DNA from: Lactarius indigo
Taxonomy: Eukaryota; Basidiomycota; Agaricomycetes; Russulales; Russulaceae
Direction: 5' to 3'
NCBI GenBank assembly: GCA_025766275.1
Contig: JAFKAC010000011.1
Span: 682,001-746,000 of the forward strand
Length of the DNA stretch: 64,000 nt
Shown: positions 26,187-39,964 of the stretch, piece after piece
Layout: every line of letters begins with the position of its first letter
Numbering within the stretch: the stretch's first letter is position 1
Position numbers and translations under genes: made by a program
The notes under the pieces: model-generated
What the model was told of the DNA's origin: nothing
What the model saw: only the letters and a program-made list of their open reading frames with translations
Databases searched by the model: none

Positions 26187-27058
26187 CTACACCGAGGCGG
26201 GAGAAGGAGGGTGCCGGGGCACTGCAGTGAGGGGAGCAGCTACAGAACGATTATGGTCATCGTTATCCCGAATTAGGCACAGGTTGATGGGAGGGACAGA
26301 CTGGGAGCGCCCGACCGCAGATGCCGTCATCGGTCGCTCCTCTGGTACTGGTGGAAACAACGACAGGCGGCGACGCTTGGTCGCCGGCTCCTTGACCATG
26401 GATCCTTAGAGGTGCCACATGTCCCAAGAATGAAAAATCTCACCTCGGAGATATGCCTATCTTCTCCGCTAAGTGGATGCTGCTCCTCCCGTCCGACAGC
26501 AGTGCTGCGAATAACGTCGTCGCGCCATATTTCAATTGAGAGGGTGGGATGGCCTGGAGAGAAGGCAACGGAGGGAGGAGCTTGTGCATCGCCAGGGTCG
26601 GAACACATTGTGAAGTCGAAACTTCCTTGCGCCGTACCTTCAGAGAACGAATCCATGTCCTTGACCAGAGGCGCTGGCGGAGGCCGAATGGCTTCCGATT
26701 GTGGAATGGGGGTCTCGTAATGGACCTGAGCTGAGGACGGAAGCTCACTGGCCAGATGTCAGCTACCGTACTCAAGAGTCCGAGGACCAAGCCCGAGGAC
26801 CGAGATGACTCACTAATTGAGCATGGTGAAAACGGGGATACTTGGAGTCGGAAGAGACATGTCGATAGTGCTGGGTGTTTCATGGAAAAGGCCCAGAGCA
26901 CCAGGCCCACTTAGGACGTCGTCAGCGCGGACATGGTAGTGAACGTGAAGGAGACGACGAAACCTGGGAAGTAGAGGCGCCTCAGGGAAGGGCACGACAA
27001 GTGGAAACTCTTCGAGCGGATCGAGGAAGCAAGAACGAGGAGCGACAAAGCGAGACAT
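26187..27058 (-). CDS. Hypothetical protein, 235 aa, no recognised family
   Basis: Three exons (27058-26842, 26730-26444, 26390-26187) give 708 nt with consistent phases. The first intron uses A|GTATCC and an acceptor at CCTCAG; the second uses GAG|GTGAGA. The protein begins MSRFVAPRSCFLDPLEEFPL, is Pro-rich in the middle (PPPAPLVKD), acidic later, and ends in a basic segment EPATKRRRLSLFPPVPEERP that looks like a nuclear localisation signal. No signal peptide or membrane helix. The evidence for a real gene is the coherent splicing of three open frames and non-random composition. I recognise no domain, so function is unknown. The first splice junction is the least secure part. Confidence 0.55.
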
Positions 27059-30000
27059 GGTGGTGGAACGGGTGAGAGGGTGGAAGATTAGAGAACGAGG
27101 GATCAGAGCAAAGGAAGGGGTAAAGGAACAGAAGGAAACTGTGATGGAGAATAGAAGTAAAAGTATTAAAGGATAAAAACAGTGGAGAAAGCCGCACTCG
27201 CCCAAGGCGAGTGGGGGGGTGGGTGAGCGGGTGTGTGGGGGATAGCTTCCGATATATTTTGGGCGATTTGCTCATTTAAGGGACCCCGAGCGGGGCGCCT
27301 ATTTGGGATCTGGATCCCGGGTCCGTAACGCGGTCACACGTAGTCCTTGCAACAAGAGGGTCAATCCAATCCGCTACATAACACATGAGAAAGGCGTACT
27401 TTGGTCAAAAAGGCGGGCCCCCCCATTTATTTCTTCCAAATCCGGATCATTCGCGAATGTTCTTCACGTTTCCTCGAGGGGGAGCAGCGTCTGTCCCTTC
27501 CTGCCCCGCAGGCTATACGGTCAAGCGCCTTGAAGCACCCCATTTCGAGGGTACTGTGAGAATGTCACAATATACACCGTGACGATCATGACTCGCCCCC
27601 CTCCCCTTGCATTTTCGAGGGTTGTTAAGGCCAATCAATTTGTCTTTTTCGAGGATCCAGCTGTCTAATAGGAAGTCCCAAGGGAAGGCCGAGTCTCGAC
27701 TGCTACGTATGGCAGTGTCAAGCTCTGATTGGGTATATTATCCGTTATTATCTGTGACATACCGTGACAACGCTGTGTTTACAAAGCTTTTGACATTCGT
27801 ATCTGGCTCTGGGTGACCCGTCAACAGCTTTGGAGGTGCCTCGGGTACTGGTAATTGCATTGCATAGCGTGGCAAAGACCCCGGTTGGAGCCAGGTACGG
27901 AATTAATTGGCCGTGAGCAGCGCAGTTCCTACCCCGACCTGATCACTTCGGACTTACCCGATTGGCCCGGTAACCTGGGTCGTGGCGCTTCTCGATCTCT
28001 CTATTTGGAAACTCTCGTTAGAACTCGTCTGCTGCACACATATCCGTAATGCCCTCTCGGGCCCCACAGCGTGCACACGCGCCCAGATAATATATTGCGC
28101 ACGCTTACGAGTTGTTTCAGGCGTCAGCTTCATCAGCTGACTCTTATCTTTTGGTGAAAGCACCAAGCCCTCCAAGCCAACTGCGGCCTGCGTGGAGTAC
28201 ACCAAGCCCATACCCGAGTTTGTTTCACAACAGTTCTATCGCAACTGGCATCCGACTAAATGATGCCATTTTTGCCTACGCAGTCCGCTTGTTCTTCCGT
28301 CTTGGTCCCTCCCACCTTGCCACATGCATTGTTTCAGGTCAGCCCCAAGGCACGAGATGATAATCACACCCAGCGTCTCTCCTAGTAGTAATGGCGCCAC
28401 AAAACCACGAAATTTCTTTTTCTCTGTCCCGTTGCAGCAACTCCCAGCAGTGGGAGAGGGGATCGAGTCATCCCAAGTGCTGTACCTTTGAGAGTCGTAA
28501 GTCTGGGTGGGTACAAGGAATTCGTTGTGCAGTATTAAATCTAACGGCTTCAGTGAGAGCCGCGGGACTTCGCCGATCGCCTGTTCTGGCACCACCTATA
28601 ACAGTCGTACGGCGTATATCGTACGATGTATGGTATTCCTGGTATATGACGCAACTGACCAACCGAATCTATTCCTAGGATTGGCATAAATAATAATACT
28701 TCCGAGTTGCGCATTAATGGAACATTGTCACTTCATGGCTGTTACTTGTAAGACCAGTTCCCAGATAGAGCTAAAAGCGCAGACTCCGTCCCAGACTCCC
28801 GCCTTCAACGCGGCGTCCGAGTCAGAGCCCATCCGGCCATGGAGCCAGTTAAATTGGCCAATGTGCGCACTTTCCCACAGGGGACCACGGACACCCTTCC
28901 CGGCGCAAGGTTATCATAACGAGTACGGTAACGTTGAACAAATGGTGGGAGGAGACATAAGATACATGAGACACTGTGGTCGACTTTTTTTTTTTTACCA
29001 CGGTCTCTTACTACTTCGCCTAGTGTTTTCGGTCGACTTGGTACTGCTGGGATACAGACATCTGGGAACACGATTTTTCCTGTGTACGGCGCCAGGAATG
29101 GGGGCATATAACCACGAAACCACCAAGTATTTACGCACGTATGCGGTGCAACGAGGAGACTCCCATGGACAGAGTGGAGAAGACTCAAATAACAGTGAAG
29201 TACAGAGGGACACGGAGACAGATAATTGCGGTTTAATTGCTCTCAATGGGATGCACCGACCCGATATAAAGCAGGACCTGATGGCTACCTACAGCAATTA
29301 AGGTCCCAGGTTGTGTCCGAGTACGCCGTGAGGGGAAACCAAAGGTGTATCAAAAAGGAAATCATATGCATGGGATCCCAAGCAGTGTACTGGACTGGAG
29401 GGCATGCGGCCCGTTAAACATTCCCTCTGTGCGGAGGTTAGAGAACCAGTTTGAAGTTCAGACTGAAGTGGATTCGAACACAAGTCCACGCCCTGCGACC
29501 AAGTGTGGAGCGCGCTACAGAAACGCCACCGGAACAGAGAAAAATTGTTCGTATCTTACCGCGCAGGGCTGATATTAGGCTCATCGATTACGGGAAGAAC
29601 CAGCCGTTCCTGACACCTACTCTGTGGGGGCTATTAGTCGGTCCACCGCTCGGTGGTTCCAGTGCCGTAATGCGCGCTACTAGCGAAATGTGAGCCCATA
29701 TCGCAGGATCGCTGACGCTGCCTGATCACGTTGTGTAAGTAGAACCCAATGATAAGCATGAAAGTCATATGACGCAGCCAGGATGGAGCTCCCAGGAATA
29801 CGGGCAAGGCCCGGCGCGGTAGAAGGAACGTCTTTGCTTTCGCGCCCGCGTTGGTGGGCTACTGATCGACATTTCGGGCCGCCCGAACATCGACATTCCC
29901 GAAAAACCACACGTTAGAGAATGATTTCCAAATTTCAGCTGGCACATGTTCGTGCTTTGAATTTAGGCTCCCGCCATGTTGGTGGCTTGTATGACATCAT

Positions 30001-30924
30001 TTCAGCAAAGGGCACGCAGATGCTGGCGCCAAAGATCCAGAGAGGAAGGAACCATATACGGATAAAGTGCTCGACTGCGGGGCGGCGGCGTCACCTGCCA
30101 GTGGCTCGCCCGGTACCTCCGATTAGGTACTGACTCCGTTTCTCACCCAGGGGCAAGGACAAGCAGTTCTGTCCACATTGACCCAAGCCATACAGGCTCC
30201 ACTTTGATGTACCACCGCGCATGCATACTGTAATTTCCCGAGCCCGAATGATCGTCATGTGAGGTGATGATCACGTTGTTTCTCATCCTTACTGGTCCCA
30301 GTTCGGGAATGCCGTAAATATCTTTGTATGACATGTGCCTGAGCTACGGAGCGCTGGCCGAAGGCGCACAGGTACTGTGGAGCCAGTCCGCTCGAGGTGG
30401 AGTGCACGACAAAACGTCAGATAACACAGCAATCACAAGGGGAGATTAGCACATTCCTAATCGATACTGGGAACAAACGTGTTGGGTGGGGTTGCTTAAT
30501 TGGAACAACTTGGGTGAAACGCGAAAGGGAAAAAAATTACGAAGCCCTAGTATTGGGAGCGTTTATTCCATATGCTGCAATTTCATCGACACGCCCCATC
30601 GGTTCTGAAACACCACCCACCCTCGGCGGAATGACTATGCGCAGATTGGACGGATTTGTGTTAGACGCACGGGAGCGAGATAGAGGCGGAAAGGACCGTT
30701 TGTGGATCTCCATTGGGGAGTGCAGTTCAAGTGGAGCACCGAGTGTATGCCGTATACAGTACTGTACTGTACCGTGGCCGTCGACGGTGTTGTTGAAGGC
30801 GCTTCCCTGTGGGAATTATTTGTCAGGATTTGTCCTCCGGCTCCGGCGGGGCCATGCGCGACGTGTCCTTTGGATCATTTCTCCTCACCCAACGAATTTC
30901 CCTGCCTTATCACCATTGTCTATA
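27059..30924. other. Gene-poor 3.9-kb interval
   Basis: Between two divergent genes. It contains open frames up to 194 codons (28717-29301 plus) but none shows domain motifs, conserved-looking composition or splice-linked neighbours. A pyrimidine/T tract lies near 28986-28997. No terminal repeats, reverse transcriptase or transposase motifs were visible in any frame. The right end must include the SEC23 promoter. Confidence 0.45.
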
Positions 30925-33666
<2,742 letters not shown>

Positions 33667-34001
33667 TCGGATCTTTTTCTGGAGTTTGTTATGCAGGCAT
33701 TTCGCTCATTGATTTGATGTCTGTGCGTAATGAGCCTTGGGTGTTTCCTATTCTATATATGCGTTTTTAGGCGATCACCGTTATAATTGTCCGTCGGCGC
33801 GGGAATGTAGGACGTCAGATTGCACGAATGAATTCCATGACCGAATGTGTGCATTTTGTTGGCTGACTTCGCAGCGGCAGACGGTGCTGCATAGAATGTA
33901 TTGCTTAATTGCGGTGTCTCCGTCAACCTCCAGCCGCATGCACTGGGTCTCATCTCCACTGTTACTAGTCGTCATCACACTCCTTTTACGCAGGTCCTAC
34001 G
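33667..34001. other. Interval between SEC23 and the 217-aa membrane protein gene
   Basis: 335 bp. An acceptor-like TTTTACGCAG ends eight bases before the next ATG, so a 5' UTR intron or a further 5' exon of the next gene may lie here. Confidence 0.4.
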
Positions 34002-34714
34002 ATGTCCACAAGCCCACAGTCAGGAATGCAGCCCTCCAAGGACGCTTCCAAGCTACCTGTTTATTCAGACTCTACGTACCCCGTCGGACCCGACGTCTCA
34101 GGCGAGATATCCTACATCCACGTTCCCCCGCTAAGCCCACTCAGCAGTCCGTGGCACTATTCTGTTAAGCCTGAATTCGCTTCTGACGCCAGCAACTCTC
34201 CACAGTAATAATCATAACCATAGCCAGCCTTTCCATCGCCCTGTTCCTCTGGTGCTACTTTTATCCGCTGATCCAGAGATCACGGGGTTCCAGGGTGGCC
34301 GGAGGCGCGCTGCACCGTGACGCCAAACGGCCCGTCCTGGCGTCCACGCGCTCGTTATTCGGCCTTCGTCCAAAGACGCCGCCGACGCCGACTACACCCC
34401 AGCTGCTCGCGCACTATGGGCCGACGGACGCGCGCATCGCGCGCCCGCCTCCGGCGCTGAGCCTCTTCCGCGGCTCATCGCTCTCGCCGCCCTCGCTCTC
34501 GCCGCCCTCGCTCTCGCCAACCCTCTCGTCCTCGCCTTCGTGCGCCTCGTCCTCGCCCATGACGCCGCCATTGTACTCTCCGTCTCTGTACGCGGACTCG
34601 GAGGTGATTGTCGCCCCTGTAAACGTGAACATCCTAGGACACGTCGTTGAGAGCCGCACGACGCCCAAGAAGGGCGGTGAGCGTTATGATGGCCACGGGC
34701 TAGAAGGCGAATGA
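34002..34714 (+). CDS. Small single-pass membrane protein, unknown function
   Basis: Two exons (34002-34146 and 34206-34714) sum to 654 nt, 217 aa. About 48 N-terminal residues rich in Ser/Pro precede one strongly hydrophobic segment beginning IIIITIASLSIALFLWCYF, followed by basic residues (QRSRGSRVAGG). A long cytosolic-type tail is rich in Pro, Ser and Thr, with a repeated LSPPS unit (LSPPSLSPPSLSP). The topology suggests a type III anchor. The intron (AGC A|GTCCGT...CCACAG) is inferred from the need to connect the two frames. An additional 5' exon is possible. No known domain. Confidence 0.5.
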
Positions 34715-35165
34715 CGAAGGAGTACATGCAGTAATGGGCTGGATGTGTGCGCTCGAGAACTGTGTTTCGGATCTTTTCCTGGTTGATACGGGTTGCGCGC
34801 GAGGAAGAGGTGGCTCTGTTCGTTGTTTTTGTATCTCTTTTCGGGGGAATCTAGTGAGTTGGTATCGTTGGATGCGTTTTATTCAGTGACCATACAAATC
34901 TCGTCCCTATCTGAGATATGTGGAAGAGTTCGCTGATCTGAAGGCGAGCTTTCAAGGGCCCATGCATTCATGCACGTTCGCGTTTTGGCTATCCAAGGAC
35001 CACGAAAAGGGCTTGATGAGAAGAACCATCGAAATAAAGTTCCACCTGATTCTCTATCTCCAACAATCAGATAATCGGAACCTCTATATTGATAATTTAA
35101 TGGTCACATGACACTTTACCTGATTATGTCACTTCCTGATAACGGGAAGGGCCGGACGATCAAAT
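34715..35165. other. AT-rich flank left of the palindromic element
   Basis: About 450 bp with no gene. The right part (35030-35160) is markedly AT-richer than surrounding genes. Confidence 0.4.
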
Positions 35166-35420
35166 CACTAGAACCGAACCGGGAATTAGTTTGTCAGCAA
35201 AAAATCTTGGAATAAAACTTGATTAACACTCAAAATATTTATTTGTAAATTTATGTGACAATATATCTAAAGTTTATAGATCACATGACAGCTGCAACAG
35301 GCGCATTTCAGGGCATATGACTTACAAACTGTAAATATATTGTTACACAAATTTACTTTGAGTCTTAATTAAGTTTTATTTCAAGATTTTTTGCTGAAAG
35401 ATCAATCCCTGGTTCTAGTG
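35166..35420. repeat. AT-rich palindromic (MITE-like) element, ~255 bp
   Basis: The sequence from 35166 (CACTAGAACC) to about 35288 is matched by the imperfect reverse complement of about 35314 to 35420 (ending GGTTCTAGTG). Shared blocks include CAGCAAAAAATCTTG, ATAAAACTT and ACAATATAT. About 25 bp of GC-richer sequence (CAGCTGCAACAGG...) forms the loop. No open reading frame lies inside. The structure fits a miniature inverted-repeat transposable element or foldback element. I could not see a clear target-site duplication. Confidence 0.75.
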
Positions 35421-35785
35421 AAAGCTAGTATCATAGTACTTGCATTGTAATAACGCCCGTGGGCCTGATGGCGATGCGCGGTACCTTGTACTCATCTTTG
35501 AGGCTGACTCTGAGGCGCCGATGATCTTACTTCCCATTAGCAAAACGCAATAGAGAGGATAAACGGAAGTTCAGTTTTCTGGGTCTTACAGTAAGCAAGG
35601 TCTTGAAAAACTTGACACGCCCACGGAAAAAGCCACAACTCAGGCCGTTGAGCTTCTCCGAGTTTGCGTGGAAGCACAGGAATGTATGACCGGATTTAGA
35701 AGTTAGAACAGGCGTGCCACAGTCACTCCCATCACCTTCCACCACATACCACCGAACCCATCTCACAGCATAGTCACGGTCTGAA
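35421..35785. promoter_or_regulatory. Upstream region of the DUF6535 gene
   Basis: 365 bp between the palindromic element and the first codon of the DUF6535 gene. No gene seen; it should hold that gene's promoter, so the element sits close enough to influence it. Confidence 0.4.
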
Positions 35786-37784
35786 ATGTCTAGAGATCCT
35801 CACCAGGCTATCAATATACACAATCCAGGAATAGGTATGGCTATCGACTCTCTGGCTTTTTGATCACCGATCTCACCCAGCGCCGCTTCACGAACAGGTG
35901 ATGACACGTACCCTCCCCAGTTGGCCCCAAATCAAGCATCATCGGGAGTGGCTAACTTTGTCGATGGCTCCGGGCCTATCTTTTCCATGTATCTGGAAAT
36001 GGCGACGGAAGAAGACAAGAAGATGGCCGAGAACTGGAAAGCAGACGCTGACGGAATCCTTATATTTGTGGGTCTCTATCTTCTACATAATCCCGTGCTT
36101 CACACCGACGTATCGGTAATAGACTGGTTTATTCTCTGCTGCTGTTGCAACCTTGATCTCGGTGACAATTCAGGACATTCGACCAAACCCACAGGACACT
36201 TCCAACTTCTACCTTGCAAATATCTATCAGACTATTGCCAATACTTCGAGTTCCCTCCCTTCTTCCCCACCCAAATTCTCCCCACCAAACTATGCAGTTT
36301 GGGTGAACTCACTTTGGTTTTTGAGCTTGGTGATCAGTCTTACCTGTGCTCTGCTTGCGACTTTGCTACAGCAATGGGCACGAAGATTCCTTATGGTCAC
36401 TCAACCACATTACAGTCCACACAAGCGAGTGCGGATCCGTGCATTCTTTTCCAAAGGGGTCGAGAAGTTCCTCCTTCCTTGGGCGGTTGAAGCATTGCCC
36501 ACACTGCTACACGTTTCTCTGTTCCTGTTCTTCGCTGGCCTGGTCGTATTCCTATACAACGTCAAGCTGACTATTTTCAGTCTGGTGCTGCCATGGGTCA
36601 GCGTTTGTACGGTTCTATATGGATGTATCACGGTCATGCCGATTTTTCTCCATGACAGCCCGTACAAAACTCCACTTACATCGTTGGCTTGGCCCATTGT
36701 CATCGGGATACCGTACATCATCTTTCAGGTTCTTCAATGGTTCACTCGGTCGGTTTGCCTTCGTCCTCGAGCGTTCCTTCGCTTCAGAGACTTGAAGAAA
36801 AGCTATCACAAAATGCTTTTTCAGGGCATGCGGAAGACCGCCGAGGAAATGGCTCTGAATTCACCATCGGAAATTGACAATGGTGTCTTTAGGTGGACAT
36901 TCGACTGTTTGGATGAAGACCACGAACTGGAGCGCTTCTTTGCAGGCTTGCCTGGCTTCCGCAGTTCAGAAGTGGTCGGCGATCCCCTGCCCAGTCTCAC
37001 GGCAGAGAGAAAACAAAGGATTTTCGAAGCGTTGGTTGGTTTGTTGGACCGCACATTCTCATCCGATTTGCTTCCTGAATCGATCAAAAACCGGCGAGCC
37101 ATCATCTGCGCGAAGGCCCTTGATCCAGCGGAATTTACAGACGCATATCAACTCATTCTCAATAAGATTGTATCCCAACACCAATATAAGGGACTGAAAA
37201 CCACCGAATTCGGCCGTATCGTGAGAGGCTGGGGCGATAGTGAGGACCAACGCACTGCGTTGGTTGTACAAGCCATAGTGACCAGTATTGTTGCGTGGTC
37301 ACAACGACGCGATGACCCTTGGTACCATCTCGCCTCCAACGAACTGGACGTCCCAGAATCTGTCCTCCGGGACCACGCCGCACACGGCGACGACCTGTCG
37401 CTTTCCGTCTTGGTTCACATCATTCGCCAGAAATTTAACCTTTTCGAGGAATGGCCCTGGCAACCGCTCGATGAGTTCTTGGTTGTTCTGGAGGCAGCTT
37501 CCAAATTCAATGTACAAGATACATCGCCCGCACTGCAGCACGAGTTCTGTGCACTCTGGAATCAAGTCGTTCTCAAAGCGCAGAAAGACAACGACAAGTC
37601 GATCGCGTGGCATATCCTAAGACGCATTCGCAACGTTTACACCGATCTTCATCAAGGTACCGGCGCCGCACCAACACGATTCGACACCTCCACTCACGAT
37701 TCTGACGTGATTCTGTCTGAACTATCTTCGTATCCATTGTGCAATGTCCCTGGCCACCACCCGAACCCGACATCACATCTATAA
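35786..37784 (+). CDS. DUF6535 family multi-pass membrane protein, C-terminally truncated
   Basis: Three exons (35786-35834, 35898-36067, 36123-37784) sum to 1881 nt, 626 aa. The first exon MSRDPHQAINIHNPGIG leads to the DUF6535 core: SMYLEMATEEDKKMAENWKADADGILIF split into the hallmark TGLFSAAVATLISVTIQD, then VNSLWFLSLVISLTCALLATL and LLQQWARRFL. Two further hydrophobic segments lie at about residues 200-260, and a long soluble C-terminal region of about 330 residues follows. The family is expanded in Agaricomycetes and has no known function. The TAA at 37782 is followed by a reopened, low-complexity reading frame, so the protein is probably shorter than its relatives. Start and first two introns are well supported by splice phase and the family N-terminus. 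Confidence 0.85.
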
Positions 37785-38392
37785 AGTCACTGCCTCCACT
37801 ACCATTGCTCGCGCTGCCCTACTTGGTCATACCGCACTGGTCCTGCTTCAATCCCCATCATTCCCGACGCGCCTTCCCCATTCGTGCCCGCCCTACTTCG
37901 TGTCAATGAAAACATCACATATGTCCCGCCGCTTGACAACCATACACCCGTCACAATGTCGTTTCACCCTACTCATCACCCGACAGCAGTTGAAGACCAC
38001 CAAATTCCTGCTACTTCTCCGGATCCAACCACCGCTAATATGACGCAAGGAGGCATCGACACCTTGGCTAGAGCTTTGCCCCACTCCATGCTAGAAACTT
38101 CAACACCCACCCTTTCTCTTACCTCAGCCTCCCCACTTAGTGCCGTTGCCCTCTAGTACAATGCAGACCTCCACACCTTTTCGGATGTACTGGGTCTCTC
38201 GTCTCCTTTCATTCCCGTTCCCGATAATATATTGCCAACAGACCTGCCATTGTCCTCAGACTCACCAGTAACTGGATCCAACCACGCACATTCTTTGTCA
38301 TATCTCCTTCCTCGATGTTAGCTACCGCTTTTCCCGCCACCCCAGAACTGACCTTTGTACCTGATACGGGTACTGCTGCCGAAGGCACATAG
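37785..38392 (+). pseudogene. Decayed 3' tail of the DUF6535 gene
   Basis: After the TAA at 37782-37784 the same frame is open again to a TAG at 38154, then again to about 38333. It encodes Pro/Ser/Thr-rich sequence (for example NENITYVPPLDNHTPVT and PFIPVPDNILPTDLPLS). A better-looking peptide, KVTASTTIARAALLGHTALV, lies in a neighbouring frame just after the first stop, pointing to two compensating frameshifts. Another piece, MLATAFPATPELTFVPD, follows in a shifted frame to a TAG at 38390-38392. This fits an ancestral extended C-terminus broken by small indels and stops. Confidence 0.55.
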
Positions 38393-39964
38393 GGTATTTT
38401 CCATACGGGCACGGACAGTCTTGGCCTCCCCTTTGGTGAATCACAGAAATACTATCGCCACCCCAGATATTCTGCCACTGTAGCCGGCATAGTCATCGTG
38501 GGGTCCTTCACGGGGCTCTCTGGATGCTGAGTACTTGGGGAATCGACCTCATCTTTCATATGGCCAATATGATGTGACACATACTTCTTTGTATTACACA
38601 TAAAGCATATTCGTGCTAGGTCATCAACGTCAACATTGTGGTACAGGTACTGTTCGACTCTGTTCTCCGGATGTATATACCTTCATATTTACACGATACC
38701 ATTACGATAGTGTGGGTAAATATACGTGACGCAAAATGCCAGGTTATACTGTAATCCCAATTGAGATGAATGGTATGCAGTGAACTATCGGGGCGTTCAA
38801 AGTAAACATGGAGCGCATGCATGCGGCACCTTTCAGAGGGGTTGGCACCCAAAGGTACGGGATCTGAGAGCGGAGATCAGAGAAGTCGAACGAGCAGCAA
38901 TGAGGGACAGGTGAACGATATCCACACCAAGACCAGCCAGCCAGAGGTCGGGACATGTGAGCCGAAGAAGGCCCCGCGTCAGTGAAAAGCTTCATGGAGA
39001 TATTAATGAGAGAATGAGAGAAGCGAAGATGCTACGTCAGGTATAACGAAGTAGGGGGCAGTAGGGACTTACGAGACGCGTCGTAAGGAGGCAATCGAGT
39101 GGGCAACTTTGCTACTGTAGTTTCGGAGCAGGTTACTGTAAAATAACCGTCGAGCTAGTCGCATTGTCACGGTGATAGTGCCTTGGGCCTGATGGAGGTT
39201 CTACAGCACGTGCTGCAGCCATAGTACAGTAATACTCATCCCTGAAGCTGTTGTGCCGACTCGGAGGGCCCCTCATGCGGTAACGGGTCCCAAGCAAGCT
39301 TGGTTTGTTAGCTTAGCCAGACTCGGCCGTTTGAAATCTACTGCCCCGCGTCTGACTTCAGAATCGAATTGAACTCCTCCAAGTTCCTTGACAACCGCCC
39401 AGTCGAGGAAGCGCTGGCCTGCTCATAGGTTTGACCAAGGGTTTGACGCCAAAGTATAACCGAGGAGCAGAAAAAAAAGGACGCTGATCCGAGAGGTGAT
39501 GCAGCTAATGGCTAAAGTGTGCACTAACGTGGCGGTGCAAGAACAAGAAGCTATATAGGTCACACTTGATCAAACATCTGCACACCTGTACAGCCACTTG
39601 TCGATCTCATCATTCCATCTACTGTATGACAACGAGCGTACATCACTTTGCCCCATCTCAACATCGGCCCGATACTGTACCTGACGACGCCGACCATAAT
39701 GCATCCTAATGGCGCGCCCGGCCGTCGCTCTTCCGTATCATGACAGGCGCCGTGGAGAATTGTCGTGATGGCAAGGACAGTACTGCATTCCCACTGCCAT
39801 TAGCCCTGCACGTTTTCGCCACTTTTTCTCAGGATAAACGAGGTCAGGATTCTCATGACATTCCCAACTCTACATCAATATCGAGCGCAGAGCCCCCCCC
39901 AACCTGAACCAGCGCTCTCACCCCCCTCCCTCCCCTCACTTTCCACCCGCCACCACCGCAGGCG
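38393..39964. other. Gene-poor interval
   Basis: About 1.6 kb with no supportable gene. A TATATA-like box near 39552 followed by pyrimidine-rich sequence suggests a promoter for the next gene and hints that its transcript starts well before the ATG I used. Confidence 0.4.

Noticed and set aside
28717..29301. 194-codon plus-strand open frame in the gene-poor interval
   Set aside because: No domain, no splice-linked partner and composition like random translation. A frame of this length is expected about once by chance in a window of this size.
29465..29500. tRNA B-box-like GTTCGAATCC on the minus strand
   Set aside because: The flanking bases do not form a T-stem and no acceptor or anticodon arm could be folded around it.
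30397..30924. Upstream in-frame extension of SEC23
   Set aside because: The family N-terminus MNFEDVE is conserved and starts at 30925; the upstream part resembles nothing.
35786..37784. DUF6535 gene considered as wholly pseudogenic
   Set aside because: The first three exons join in phase, the membrane core motifs are intact and 626 codons are open; only the distal tail is broken.
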